DNA of 64,000 nucleotides from Micromonospora sp. MP36 (GTDB lineage Bacteria > Actinomycetota > Actinomycetes > Mycobacteriales > Micromonosporaceae), in contig NZ_VSFA01000010.1 in the NCBI RefSeq assembly GCF_008119785.1, positions 62,001 to 126,000 on the forward strand, in the 5' to 3' direction. Below the pieces are notes generated by a model. That model was not told the DNA's origin. It did no database searches and saw only the letters and a program-made list of their open reading frames with translations. Of the stretch, positions 18,658 to 27,402 are shown piece after piece. Position 1 is the stretch's first letter. Every line of letters starts with the position of its first letter. Made by a program: the position numbers and the translations under genes.

Positions 18658-18837
18658 ATGTACTTCACCGACCGCGGCATCGAGGAGCTGGTCGAGCGCC
18701 GGGGCGACGAGCAGATCAGCATGGAGTGGCTGGGTGAGCGGCTCCGCGACTTCGTGGACCTGAACCCGGAGTTCGAGACCCCGATCGAGCGCTTCGCCAC
18801 CTGGCTGGCCCGGCTGGACGACGAGGACGAGGAGTAG
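18658..18837 (+). CDS. Small acidic DUF6104-type protein
   Basis: A 59-residue protein beginning MYFTDRGIEELVERRGDEQI and ending LARLDDEDEE, strongly acidic, with no membrane segment. It matches the small actinobacterial DUF6104 family that I recall lying after kgd/sucA. GAGAGGA precedes the ATG by 7 nt. Function unknown; the constant position next to kgd suggests an accessory or regulatory role for the dehydrogenase, which is inference. Confidence 0.8.
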   Translation: MYFTDRGIEELVERRGDEQISMEWLGERLRDFVDLNPEFETPIERFATWLARLDDEDEE

Positions 18838-18856
18838 GTCGGCAAGGCCGGCCGGG

Positions 18857-19432
18857 TTACCGGGCCGTCGTCCCGACCAGGCACAGGTATCGTTCGACGA
18901 CCGCCGTGGTGCGTTCGGCGTCTCCGGTGGCCAGCAGGTCGAGCAGGGCGCCGCGTAGCAGCGCCAGACCGAGGGCGGGATCCGTGGCGCCGCCGCCGGC
19001 CTCGCCGTGGGCGTCGGCCAGCAGGCCGAGCCAGTCCGCCACCGTCTGCCGGGCGAAGCCCGCCCACGGTCCGTCCGGTTCGCTCAGCGAGCGGGCGTAC
19101 GCCTGCAGCCAGAGGACCAGCATCGGGCGGTGTGCCGGCGCCACGAGCCATGCCCAGGTCGCCCGCACCGCCGCGGCGAAGTCGTCGGCGCCCGTCGCCT
19201 CCCGGGCCTGCCGAAGCGCCGCCAGCTCGTCGGCCCGGGCTCGGGCGAGCAGGGCACGGATCAGCTCGTCCTTGGAGCCGAAGAGAAAGAGCAGGACGCG
19301 AGGGCTGGACCCGATGGCGGCGGCGAGCGGGCGTAGCGACAGCTCCGCCAGCCCGTGCTCCAACGCGTACCGGTACGCCCGCTCGAGGAGTTCGTCGCGG
19401 CGGGCACTCGGGGGTCGCTCGTGCTGCGTCAC
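18857..19432 (-). CDS. TetR-family regulator
   Basis: A 191-residue protein with an N-terminal helix-turn-helix (RRDELLERAYRYALEHGLAELSLRPLAAAIGSSPRVLLFLFGSKDE in order) and an all-helical ligand domain. LLFLFGSKDEL replaces the usual YYHFxSKEE turn. The GTG at 19432 is the only start near the conserved domain. It diverges from a GNAT gene across a 49-nt gap that contains a perfect palindrome, so it very probably represses both genes. The ligand is unknown. Confidence 0.88.
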   Translation of the reverse strand: MTQHERPPSARRDELLERAYRYALEHGLAELSLRPLAAAIGSSPRVLLFLFGSKDELIRALLARARADELAALRQAREATGADDFAAAVRATWAWLVAPAHRPMLVLWLQAYARSLSEPDGPWAGFARQTVADWLGLLADAHGEAGGGATDPALGLALLRGALLDLLATGDAERTTAVVERYLCLVGTTAR

Positions 19433-19446
19433 AGCGCTACTCTGCC

Positions 19447-19466
19447 ACTGAAACGACTGTTTCAGT
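19447..19466. promoter_or_regulatory. TetR operator in the divergent gap
   Basis: ACTGAAAC-GACT-GTTTCAGT is a perfect 8-bp inverted repeat with a 4-nt centre, almost exactly midway between the starts at 19432 and 19482. It is the only palindrome in the gap. Confidence 0.7.
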
Positions 19467-19481
19467 TGTGGAGGGCTGTCG

Positions 19482-19985
19482 ATGAGCGCGGAAATCCTCA
19501 TTCGTCCGTTGGGCCGCCCCGGTGACCTCGGCTGGGTGGTGATGGCCCACGGCGAGGTGTACGCCGCCGAGTTCGGCTGGGACACCAGCTTCGAGGCGCT
19601 CGTGGCCCGGATCGTGGCGGACTACGCCGCCGGCCACGACGCGGCCCGCGAGGCGGCCTGGATCGCCGAGCTGGACGGCGAGCGGGTGGGCTGCGTCTTC
19701 TGTGTGGCGGCGGACGAGCGGACGGCGCAGCTCCGCATCCTGCTGGTCGACCCGGCAGCCCGGGGACGGCGGGTCGGCGGCCGACTCGTCGACGAGTGCC
19801 TCGCCTTCGCCCGCCGGGCGGGGTACACCCGGATGCGGCTCTGGACCAATCACCCCCTGGTCGCCGCCCGCCGGATCTACCTCTCCCGCGGCTTCCGCCT
19901 GGTGCAGGAGGAACCACACCACAGCTTCGGCGCGGACCTGACCGGGCAGGTGTACGAACGGGAGCTGGCGCCCGCCGGCGGGTGA
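19482..19985 (+). CDS. GNAT-family N-acetyltransferase
   Basis: A 167-residue single GNAT domain: LIRPLGRPGDLGWVVMAHG at the start, the core LRILLVDPAARGRRVGGRLVDEC (acetyl-CoA loop) and the C-terminal ARRIYLSRGFRLVQEE. The N-terminal GDLGWVVMAHGEVYAAEFGW is the motif seen in GNAT proteins often fused to MarR regulators. Its expression is probably controlled by the divergent TetR protein. A small-molecule resistance or detoxification role is possible; the substrate cannot be read from sequence. Confidence 0.85.
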   Translation: MSAEILIRPLGRPGDLGWVVMAHGEVYAAEFGWDTSFEALVARIVADYAAGHDAAREAAWIAELDGERVGCVFCVAADERTAQLRILLVDPAARGRRVGGRLVDECLAFARRAGYTRMRLWTNHPLVAARRIYLSRGFRLVQEEPHHSFGADLTGQVYERELAPAGG

Positions 19986-20088
19986 GCCGACCATTGACGC
20001 GGACCGTGCCGGTCGCGTCCACTGGAGAGCAACGCCCCAGCGACCAGGACGCGTCGGACCACACCCCGCCGACGCCAGGGAGGCGGAG

Positions 20089-20796
20089 ATGAATCCCGAA
20101 CTCCACAAGCCGCCGCAGGACGCGGTGACCGTACGCCACCTGCGCCTCGGCATCGGATCCGTCGGCATCGCACTGCCGGTCGTGCTGGTGGTGGGTCACC
20201 TGGTCGTCGCCCGCCGGCTCACCCTGCTCGACTCGCTCAGCGGCTACTACCACACCGAGATGCGGGACGTCTTCGTCGGCTCGCTGTGCGCCGTCGGGGT
20301 GTTCCTGATCGCCTACCGCTACCACTGGCCGGACGACGCGCTGGGCACCGTAGCCGGGGTGCTGGCGGTGGCGGTGGCCCTGTTCCCCACCACGGTGGGC
20401 GCGCCGGCCGGCACCACCAGCCACAGCGACCGGCTGGTCGGCGTGGTGCACCAGGTCGCCGCCGCGGCGCTGTTCGTGCTCCTCGCGGCCTTCTGCCTCT
20501 TCCTCTTCACCCGCCGGGACCGGGTCGGCGTGCCGCCGCGCCCGTCGGCCGTCCGGTTCTACCGCGTCTGCGGCGGGCTGATCCTGGCGGCGATCGCACT
20601 CGCGCTGGCCAGCACGCAACTGCCCGCGGACGTACGGCACACGCTCAAGCCGGTGTTGTGGTGCGAGACGGTGGCCGTGTTCGCCTTCGGGGCGGCCTGG
20701 GTGGCGAAGAGCGACGCGCTGTTCCGGGCTGCCGAGTCCGTCGACGAGAGCGACGTGGGCCAGGACACCCGGCCCGCCACGCCGACCTCGTCCTGA
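20089..20796 (+). CDS. Six-helix membrane protein, DUF998-like
   Basis: A 235-residue protein with hydrophobic segments near 22-42, 62-80, 90-108, 125-145, 165-183 and 195-212, short charged loops and a polar C-terminus. LDSLSGYYHTEMRDVFVGSL resembles a motif of small actinobacterial membrane proteins of unknown function. GGAGGCGGAG stands 1 nt before the ATG region. It is monocistronic between the GNAT gene and pta. No catalytic motif is visible. Confidence 0.7.
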   Translation: MNPELHKPPQDAVTVRHLRLGIGSVGIALPVVLVVGHLVVARRLTLLDSLSGYYHTEMRDVFVGSLCAVGVFLIAYRYHWPDDALGTVAGVLAVAVALFPTTVGAPAGTTSHSDRLVGVVHQVAAAALFVLLAAFCLFLFTRRDRVGVPPRPSAVRFYRVCGGLILAAIALALASTQLPADVRHTLKPVLWCETVAVFAFGAAWVAKSDALFRAAESVDESDVGQDTRPATPTSS

Positions 20797-20852
20797 TCGG
20801 CGAGGGGCCGGTCCCGGGCACAAGGACCCGGGCGGCCGACACCGCGATCTTG

Positions 20853-20858
20853 TAGCGT
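20853..20858 (+). promoter_or_regulatory. -10 element of leaderless pta
   Basis: TAGCGT ends 6 nt before the GTG start of pta, so transcription probably begins at or within a base or two of the start codon. No ribosome-binding site is present. See the finding on leaderless genes. Confidence 0.6.
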
Positions 20859-20864
20859 GAGTGC

Positions 20865-22937
20865 GTGGCACGCAGCGTGTACCTGACCAGCGTGGGATCG
20901 GGCGGGGGCAAGTCGACCGTCGCGCTCGGGCTGGCGGAGCTGCTGTCCCGGCAGGTCGAGCGGATCGGCGCGTTCCGGCCGCTGGTCGCCGGCCGGGGCC
21001 CCGACCAGATCCTCGCGCTGCTCACCGAGCGCTACCGGGTGGAGCTGCCGGTCGACGCGCTGCACGGCGCGACGTACGCCGAGGCCACCACGCTGGTCGC
21101 GGACGGCCGGCGGGAGGAGCTGATCTCCCGGATCGTGGCCCGCTACCGGGAGGTGGAGCGGCGCTGCCCGGCGGTGGTCGTGGTGGGCAGCGACTTCGCC
21201 GACGGGGACGGTGCCGGCCCGCGCGAGCTCGCGTTCAACGCCCGGCTGGCGACGGAGTTCGGCAGCGTGGTGGTGCCGGTGGTCGACGGCTTCGACCAGC
21301 CGCCCGAGGCGGTCGCGGCGGCGGTGCGCGGGGCGTACCACGACCTGGCGGACCTGGGGGCGACCGTGGTGGCGGTGGTCGCCAACCGGGTGCCCGCGCC
21401 GATGGCCTTGCCCGAGCTGCCCGTCCCCGCGTACGCGATCCCGGAGGTGCCGGCCGTGTCGGCGCCGACGGTGGCCGAGGTGGCGGCGGCGCTCGGCGCC
21501 ACCCTGCTCTCCGGCGACGACACCGCGCTGGACCGGGACGTGCTCGACTACGTGGTGGGCGCGGCGCACGTGCCCACCCTGCTGGACCACCTGACCGACG
21601 GCGCGCTGGTGATCACCCCCGGCGACCGGGCCGACCTGCTGGTGGCGGCGAGCGCCGCGCACGTGGCCGGGCAGGTCTCCGTGGCCGGGCTGGTGCTCAC
21701 CCTCGGCGAGCAGCCGGACCCGCGGGCGATGCGGCTGGTCGAGCGGCTCAACACCGGGTTGGCCGTGCTGTCGGTGACCAGCGACAGCTACGCCACGGTC
21801 GAGGCGTCCAGCCGGATCGAGGGCCGGCCCAGCGTGGCGAACCCCCGCAAGGTGGAGGCGGCGCTCGGTGCCTTCGAACGCTGCGTGGACACCGTCGACC
21901 TGGCCCGGCGGCTACGGGTCAGCCGTTCCGCGCGGGTCACCCCGTTGATGTTCGAGAACGACCTGATCGACCGGGCCCGGGCGCGGCGCCGGCGGCTGGT
22001 GCTGCCGGAGGGCGCCGAGGAGCGCATCCTGCGCGCGGCCGAGATCCTGCTGCACCGGGGCGTCGCCGACCTGACCCTGCTCGGGCGGCCGGCGGACGTC
22101 GCCCGGCGGACCCGGGAGCTGGGCGTCGACATCGGCGGTGCGCAGGTGGTCGACCCGGCCGCCAGCGAGTGGCGGGACGAGTTCGCCGCCGAGTACGCGC
22201 GGCTCCGCGCGCACCGGGGCGTCACGCCCGAGCTGGCCCACGACATCGTGGCGCAGCCCAACTACTTCGGCACCATGATGGTGCACTCCGGACGCGCCGA
22301 CGGGATGGTCTCCGGCGCCACCCACACCACAGCGGCCACCATCCGGCCGGCCTTCGAGATCATCCGGACGGTGCCGGGGGTCTCCGTCGCCTCCAGTGTC
22401 TTCTTCATGCTGCTCGCCGACCGGGTGCTGGTCTACGGCGACTGCGCGGTCAACCCGGACCCGGACGCCGCACAGCTCGCCGACATCGCCATCTCCTCGG
22501 CCGACACGGCGGCCCGGTTCGGCATCGAGCCGCGGGTGGCGATGCTGTCGTACTCGACCGGCGACTCCGGCTTCGGGGCGGACGTGGAGAAGGTCGCGGC
22601 GGCCACCAAGCTGGTCCGGGAGCGCCGGCGCGAGCTGCTGGTGGAGGGCCCGATCCAGTACGACGCGGCGATCGACCCGCAGGTCGCGGCCACCAAGCTG
22701 CCGGACAGCCCGGTGGCGGGGCGGGCCACCGTGTTCATCTTCCCCGACCTGAACACCGGCAACAACACCTACAAGGCGGTGCAGCGCTCGGCCGGGGCGG
22801 TGGCGGTCGGCCCGGTCATGCAGGGCCTGCGGCGGCCGGTCAACGACCTGTCCCGGGGCGCCACCGTGCCGGACATCGTCAACACCGTGGCGATCACCGC
22901 CATCCAGGCCGCCGCGTCGTCGGAGGGGGTCGCGTGA
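20865..22937 (+). CDS. pta: Phosphate acetyltransferase
   Basis: A 690-residue long-form Pta. The N-terminal third is a P-loop dethiobiotin-synthetase-like domain (YLTSVGSGGGKSTVALGLAE), then a DRTGG domain (about 200-320), then the catalytic PTA_PTB domain (MFENDLIDRARARRRRLVLP, NYFGTMMVHSGRADGMVSGA, SYSTGDSGFG). It interconverts acetyl-CoA and acetyl phosphate in the cytoplasm. The stop overlaps ackA (GTGA), so both enzymes are made together for acetate overflow or assimilation. Start chosen as the GTG 6 nt after TAGCGT. Confidence 0.95.
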   Translation: MARSVYLTSVGSGGGKSTVALGLAELLSRQVERIGAFRPLVAGRGPDQILALLTERYRVELPVDALHGATYAEATTLVADGRREELISRIVARYREVERRCPAVVVVGSDFADGDGAGPRELAFNARLATEFGSVVVPVVDGFDQPPEAVAAAVRGAYHDLADLGATVVAVVANRVPAPMALPELPVPAYAIPEVPAVSAPTVAEVAAALGATLLSGDDTALDRDVLDYVVGAAHVPTLLDHLTDGALVITPGDRADLLVAASAAHVAGQVSVAGLVLTLGEQPDPRAMRLVERLNTGLAVLSVTSDSYATVEASSRIEGRPSVANPRKVEAALGAFERCVDTVDLARRLRVSRSARVTPLMFENDLIDRARARRRRLVLPEGAEERILRAAEILLHRGVADLTLLGRPADVARRTRELGVDIGGAQVVDPAASEWRDEFAAEYARLRAHRGVTPELAHDIVAQPNYFGTMMVHSGRADGMVSGATHTTAATIRPAFEIIRTVPGVSVASSVFFMLLADRVLVYGDCAVNPDPDAAQLADIAISSADTAARFGIEPRVAMLSYSTGDSGFGADVEKVAAATKLVRERRRELLVEGPIQYDAAIDPQVAATKLPDSPVAGRATVFIFPDLNTGNNTYKAVQRSAGAVAVGPVMQGLRRPVNDLSRGATVPDIVNTVAITAIQAAASSEGVA

Positions 22938-24055
22938 CCGACCGGGTGCTGGTCCTCAACTGCGGGTCCTCGTCCGTCAAGTACCGGCTGTACGACGGCG
23001 AGGAGGTCCGGGACAAGGGCAAGATCGAGCGGGTGGGCGAGCCGGGCGGCGGGCCGCCCGACCACGAGAGCGCGGTACGGGAGATCATCGACCGGCTCGA
23101 CCTCGACGGGCTGACCGCGGTCGGGCATCGGGTGGTGCACGGCGGTTGCACGTTCAGCGCGCCGACACTGATCGACGACCGGGTGCTCGCCGCGATCGAG
23201 GACCTCGTCCCGCTCGCCCCGCTGCACAACCCGGTGAACCTGGCCGGCATCCGGGTGGCCCGGGAGACGCTGCCGGACACCCCGCAGGTCGCCGTCTTCG
23301 ACACCGCGTTCCACCACACGCTGCCCGAGGCCGCCGCCACCTACGCCATCGACCGGGACACCGCCGAGCGGTACGGCGTCCGCCGGTACGGCTTCCACGG
23401 CACCTCGCACGCGTACGTCTCGCGGCGCACCGCCGAGCTGCTGGGCCGGCCGTACGCGGAGCTGAACACCATCACCCTGCACCTGGGCAACGGGGCGAGC
23501 GCCTGCGCGGTCCAGGGCGGGCGGAGTGTGGCCACCTCGATGGGCCTGTCGCCGCTGGAGGGCCTGGTCATGGGCACCCGCAGCGGGGACCTCGACCCGA
23601 CGGTCATCTTCCACCTGCGCCGCGAGGCGGGGATGGGCGTGGACGAGATCGACGACCTGCTCAACCACCGCAGCGGCCTGCTCGGCCTGACCGGGGCCAA
23701 CGACATGCGCGAGGTGCTGACCCGCCGGGACGGCGGGGATCCCGCCGCCGCGCTCGCCTTCGACGCCTACTGTCGGCGGATCAAGAGCTACGTGGGCGGC
23801 TACTACGCCCTGCTCGGACGGGTGGACGCGGTCACCTTCACCGCCGGCGTCGGCGAACACGCGGCACCGGTCCGCGCCGCCGCGCTGGCCGGCCTGGACC
23901 GGCTGGGGATCGCCGTCGACCCGGCGCGCAACGAGGGCAGCGGCGACCGGGTGATCTCCCCCGCCGGCACCGAGGTCACCGTCTGCGTGATCCGTACCGA
24001 CGAGGAGCGCGAGATCGCCCGGGAGACCCGGGACGTGCTCGCCTTGCGCGGCTGA
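22934..24055 (+). CDS. ackA: Acetate kinase
   Basis: A 373-residue acetate kinase with VLVLNCGSSSVKYRLYD at the N-terminus, GHRVVHGG, VFDTAFHHTLP, RRYGFHGTSHAYVS (catalytic His and Arg region), TLHLGNGAS and FTAGVGEHA. It makes acetate and ATP from acetyl phosphate. Slightly shorter than the usual 390-400 residues; the region after residue 25 is compact. Translation is coupled to pta. The 95 nt to the next gene hold no clear terminator beyond short GC stems. Confidence 0.96.
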   Translation: MTDRVLVLNCGSSSVKYRLYDGEEVRDKGKIERVGEPGGGPPDHESAVREIIDRLDLDGLTAVGHRVVHGGCTFSAPTLIDDRVLAAIEDLVPLAPLHNPVNLAGIRVARETLPDTPQVAVFDTAFHHTLPEAAATYAIDRDTAERYGVRRYGFHGTSHAYVSRRTAELLGRPYAELNTITLHLGNGASACAVQGGRSVATSMGLSPLEGLVMGTRSGDLDPTVIFHLRREAGMGVDEIDDLLNHRSGLLGLTGANDMREVLTRRDGGDPAAALAFDAYCRRIKSYVGGYYALLGRVDAVTFTAGVGEHAAPVRAAALAGLDRLGIAVDPARNEGSGDRVISPAGTEVTVCVIRTDEEREIARETRDVLALRG

Positions 24056-24151
24056 GGCCAGTCGGCCTGCGGCTGTCCGATCGGCTGGAGTGCCGAATCC
24101 GGCGAGGGCCGCGCGGACCGGATGGTGGTCGTCCGCAGCCGGCGGCGGGGG

Positions 24152-24322
24152 TCAGGCCAGCGCCAGCCAGACCACTACGGCGACCACCACCACGGCGACG
24201 CCGATGCCGGCGATCAGCGGGAGCCGGGACGGCGCCTCGGCCGCCGCTGCCGCGTCCGGCGAGTCGACGAAGGCACGGAACTGCGCGGTGTTGCCGCTGG
24301 GGTCGGTGTAGTTCTCAGACAT
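24152..24322 (-). CDS. Small single-pass membrane protein
   Basis: A 56-residue protein: a polar N-terminus (MSENYTDPSGNTAQF), an acidic Ala-rich stretch and one hydrophobic C-terminal helix (about 34-55). Small tail-anchored proteins of this type are common next to actinomycete metabolic genes; no function is known. An alternative ATG lies three codons upstream (24331). It faces ackA convergently and diverges from the lipoprotein hydrolase. Confidence 0.55.
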   Translation of the reverse strand: MSENYTDPSGNTAQFRAFVDSPDAAAAAEAPSRLPLIAGIGVAVVVVAVVVWLALA

Positions 24323-24480
24323 GCGCGTGACCATAGCGAAGCTCGTCCACCCGGAGGGTCTTCCGCCGGGCCGGTGACGACAACATCGTCCGGCCGGTGG
24401 AGCCGCGTCGGCCGGGTGGTGGCGGCGCTTGGTCCGGACGTCCGGGCCGCACCGGCCACCCGGCCGCCTACCGTGAAGAG

Positions 24481-25458
24481 GTGAGGGTGCAGCGGCTGGT
24501 CGCCGCACTGGTGACGGCGCTGCTCGTGGGGTGTGCTCCGGCCAGCGCCACGACCCGCGGTCCGACCTCGCCCGCCTCGCGACCCGCCCCGCAGGGGATG
24601 TACCCGGTCGGCGTGCGGCAGTTCGTCGTCGACCCGGGCGGCCCCCGGCCCCTGCCGGTCACCGTCTGGTACCCGGCGGAGTCCCCGGCGCCTTCGACGC
24701 CCACCGCCTCCGCGACCGACCCGCTGTGGGCGCGGACCGGTGCAGGCGGCCCGAGCGTACGGGCCGGCGCGCGGGTGGCCACCGGGCGGTTCCCGGTGGT
24801 GATCTACAGCCACGGGCTGCGCAGCCTGCCCGAGCTGCACGCCCCGCTGACCGCCCGCTGGGCCGCCGCCGGCTTCGTGGTGGCCGCGCCGGCGTTCCCG
24901 CGTACCAACCTGCGGGCCCGGGACTTCACCCGGGCGGACGTCCGCAACCAGCCCGCCGACGGCTGGCGGCTGATCCGCCACCTGGTACGCCTCGACACCC
25001 GCCGCGGCGACCCGTTCGCCGGGCGCCTGGCCGTCAACCGGATCGCCGCCGCCGGACACTCCGCGGGCGGCTTCACCACGGCCGGCATGTTCACCTCGGG
25101 ACACTCGGCCCGGCTGCGCTCCGGGATCGTGCTCGCCGGCGGCGGGCTGGCCGGCAGCTTCGCCGGTCCGGTGGCGCCGCTGCTCTTCGTGCACGGCACC
25201 GCCGACCCGGTCGTGCCCGAGTCGGTCGGCCGGGCCGCGTACGCCCGCGCGCTCGGGCCGGCCGCGTTCCTGAGCCTGCGTGGCCAGGGCCACGGCGAGT
25301 ACCTCATCCCGGGGCACCCCGGCTTTCCGCAGGTCCTCGCCACCACCATCGACTTCCTCCGGTGGACGCTCTACGACGACGCGGCCGCCCTGCACCGCCT
25401 CCCCACCGACGCCCGCCTGCCCGGCCTCACCACGCTCACCAGCCGACTCCCCCGCTGA
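24481..25458 (+). CDS. Lipoprotein alpha/beta-hydrolase, copy 1
   Basis: A 325-residue secreted lipoprotein. The signal segment ends LLVGCAP, a lipobox with Cys at about residue 18. The mature part has an alpha/beta-hydrolase fold of the platelet-activating-factor acetylhydrolase/dienelactone type: LPVTVWYPAE, VVIYSHGL, the nucleophile elbow GHSAGG and LLFVHGTADPVV for the acid. It is paralogous along its length to the gene at 26398. The GTG at 24481 is preceded by GAAGAG with no space; the GTG at 24487 is equally possible. Probably an esterase at the outer membrane face; the substrate is unknown. Confidence 0.8.
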   Translation: MRVQRLVAALVTALLVGCAPASATTRGPTSPASRPAPQGMYPVGVRQFVVDPGGPRPLPVTVWYPAESPAPSTPTASATDPLWARTGAGGPSVRAGARVATGRFPVVIYSHGLRSLPELHAPLTARWAAAGFVVAAPAFPRTNLRARDFTRADVRNQPADGWRLIRHLVRLDTRRGDPFAGRLAVNRIAAAGHSAGGFTTAGMFTSGHSARLRSGIVLAGGGLAGSFAGPVAPLLFVHGTADPVVPESVGRAAYARALGPAAFLSLRGQGHGEYLIPGHPGFPQVLATTIDFLRWTLYDDAAALHRLPTDARLPGLTTLTSRLPR

Positions 25459-25501
25459 CCCGGCGCTCACCCCGGGCCCACTCCGGGTCCGCGACCAGAC
25501 T

Positions 25502-25633
25502 CCGCCACATCGCCTCCGCGCCGACGGGCGCCTCCGTGCCGTCGGACGCCTCCGTGCCGTCCGACGCACATCGCCGACCCGGCGGTATCGCCCAGCCCCG
25601 GATCCCGCCACATCGCCGACCCGGCGTCGGTGA
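25502..25633. repeat. Dispersed CCACATCGCCGACC repeat, left copy
   Basis: Three CACATCGCC units (about 25502, 25567 and 25604) in the 247-nt gap after the first hydrolase. The second and third form a block (...GCCGACCCGGCGGTATCG..., then CCCGCCACATCGCCGACC) that aligns with a block at 26235-26310. No gene or terminator is visible here. Confidence 0.6.
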
Positions 25634-25705
25634 CGGCTCGGCCCCCGGCCCTGCCAAGCCCCGACGGGGCGGCGCGGCCCGCCGATGGGCGATAGCGTCG
25701 CCCGC

Positions 25706-26227
25706 GTGGACTCCGACGGGCTGGCGGGCCGGCAACTCGACGCGATCCGCGAGGTGACGGCGCTGGCGGACCGGGCGGGCATCGCGGTGTGGCTGCGCGG
25801 CGGCTGGGCGATGGATTTCCACCTCGGCGTGGTGACCCGCCCGCACGTGGACGTCGACTGGTACTGCTGGCGGCGCGACGCCGACGCGCTGGCGGCCGGG
25901 CTCGCCGGGGCGGGTTGGCGACCCGACCCGCGGATGCCGCCCACGACCCAGCTCGACGTGCTCCGCGACGACGTCGAGTTGAGCTTCGCCTACCTGGACC
26001 GGGACGCCGAGGGGCGGGTGGTGGTCGGGGCTGGGCCGTGGGCCGGCACCCCACTGCCCGGGGGAATGCTGGACGCCCGACCGGGGCGGATCGGTCCACT
26101 GGTCGCGCCGATCATCAGCGTCGCCGCGCAGATCGAGTTCAAGGAGATGTTCCCGGTCTGGATGCCGGCCCGGCCCCGCCGCGCCAAGGACGCCGCCGAC
26201 CTGGCCCACCTCCGCGGCAGTTCTTGA
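25706..26227 (+). CDS. Nucleotidyltransferase of the aminoglycoside adenylyltransferase type
   Basis: A 173-residue protein with the nucleotidyltransferase core VWLRGGWAMDFHLG then RPHVDVDWYCWRRDA (the D-x-D metal pair) and a C-terminal RRAKDAADLAHL helix, as in Aad/LinB-like enzymes. It could adenylylate a small molecule or be a generic domain protein; no resistance can be claimed. I place the start at the GTG 7 nt after TAGCGT (25693-25698), a leaderless pattern; the ATG at 25685 would put that hexamer inside the gene. It is flanked on both sides by the same repeat, between two paralogous hydrolases. Confidence 0.7.
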   Translation: MDSDGLAGRQLDAIREVTALADRAGIAVWLRGGWAMDFHLGVVTRPHVDVDWYCWRRDADALAAGLAGAGWRPDPRMPPTTQLDVLRDDVELSFAYLDRDAEGRVVVGAGPWAGTPLPGGMLDARPGRIGPLVAPIISVAAQIEFKEMFPVWMPARPRRAKDAADLAHLRGSS

Positions 26228-26234
26228 TTCGCTC

Positions 26235-26310
26235 CGCATCCGCGACCTGGCGGTATCGACCAGTCCGGAACCCCGCCACATCGCCGATCTGTCGTCGAGC
26301 ACGACTGGCC
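26235..26310. repeat. Dispersed CCACATCGCCGACC repeat, right copy
   Basis: CGACCTGGCGGTATCGACCAG followed by CCCCGCCACATCGCCGAT aligns with the left copy at about 25565-25630, same order, same orientation and similar spacing. It fills most of the 170-nt gap 26228-26397. Confidence 0.6.
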
Positions 26311-26397
26311 CAACCGGACGCCGACCCGGGCGTCGAGCACGGCCGGCGTGACCGAAGGCCGGCCGGCCGGTCCGGAACGCAGGGCACAATCGTGTTC

Positions 26398-27357
26398 ATG
26401 TTCCGTCGCCGCGCCGCCCTGATCACCGCCGCCCTGCTCAGCGTGGGTCTGGCCGGCTGCTCCGGCGGGACCGTCCCGACCGGACGAGCCGCACCGAGCG
26501 CGCCGCCCTCGGCGACCACGCCGGCGCCGCGGGCACCCGCCGGGCACGCGCCGACCGAGAGCTTCGCCGTCGGCGTACGCCAGCTCAAGCTGAACCACGA
26601 CGACCGCGCCCTCCCGGTGACCGTCTGGTACCCGGCGCGGGGCGCGGCCGGTGGTGCGCCGGAGCGGTCCGCCCCGGCGGCGACCGGGCGGTTCCCGGTG
26701 GTGATGTTCAGCCACGGGCTGGGCGCCCGGCCGGAGGACTACCAGCTGCTGCTCAGCCGCTGGGCGGCGGCCGGGTTCGTGGTGGCCGCGCCGCGGTTCC
26801 CACACACCGGCGCGGGCGGCGACGGCAACGTGCTCGACGTGCTCAACCAGCCGGCCGACGTGTCGTACGTGCTGACCCAGGTGCTCGCCCTCGACGCGAA
26901 GGCGGACGACCCGCTGCACGGCCGGCTGGACACCGAGCGGGTGGCCGCGGCCGGGCACAGCGCGGGCGGGGTGACCACCATCGGGCTGTTCACCGCGGGG
27001 CGGGACGAGCGACTCGACGCCGGCATCGTCTTCGCCGGTACGGCGCTCGGCGTCGGCACCGCCTTCGCGGGTGCGGCCGCCCCGCAGCTGTTCGTGCACG
27101 GCGAGGCCGACGAGGTGGTGAGCTACGCCTCCGGCAAGGCGGTCTACGACGCTGTGCCCTGGCCGAAGGCCCTGCTCAGCCTACCGAAGGGCGATCACGG
27201 CCGGGCCCTGCTGACCGACGGCGCGGCGCTGCGGGTGGTCGCCGACACCACCGTCGAGTTCCTGCGCTGGACCCTCTACGGCGACGCGGCGGCGAAGCGG
27301 CGCCTCCCCGCCGACGCCACCCGCGGCGGCCTGGCCACCCTCGACGACCACCTCTGA
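26398..27357 (+). CDS. Lipoprotein alpha/beta-hydrolase, copy 2
   Basis: A 319-residue secreted lipoprotein with signal peptide and lipobox LAGC (Cys about residue 21). It has LPVTVWYPAR, VVMFSHGLG, the elbow GHSAGG and QLFVHGEADEVV. Blocks VGVRQ, RWAAAGFVVAAP, NQPAD and EFLRWTLYGDAA are shared with the gene at 24481, so the two arose by duplication, with the nucleotidyltransferase gene between them. CACAAT ends 7 nt before the ATG, so it may be leaderless; a GTG two codons earlier is an alternative. Probably an extracellular esterase. Confidence 0.8.
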   Translation: MFRRRAALITAALLSVGLAGCSGGTVPTGRAAPSAPPSATTPAPRAPAGHAPTESFAVGVRQLKLNHDDRALPVTVWYPARGAAGGAPERSAPAATGRFPVVMFSHGLGARPEDYQLLLSRWAAAGFVVAAPRFPHTGAGGDGNVLDVLNQPADVSYVLTQVLALDAKADDPLHGRLDTERVAAAGHSAGGVTTIGLFTAGRDERLDAGIVFAGTALGVGTAFAGAAAPQLFVHGEADEVVSYASGKAVYDAVPWPKALLSLPKGDHGRALLTDGAALRVVADTTVEFLRWTLYGDAAAKRRLPADATRGGLATLDDHL

Positions 27358-27402
27358 GGCACCCCGGCGCCGCCCTCGTCGGCGCGGCGCGGGCCCGCCC
27401 CG

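Noticed and set aside
25685..26227. Antibiotic-resistance cassette
   Set aside because: The nucleotidyltransferase core resembles aminoglycoside adenylyltransferases, but the base composition matches the neighbours and no integrase, attC site or target duplication is visible.
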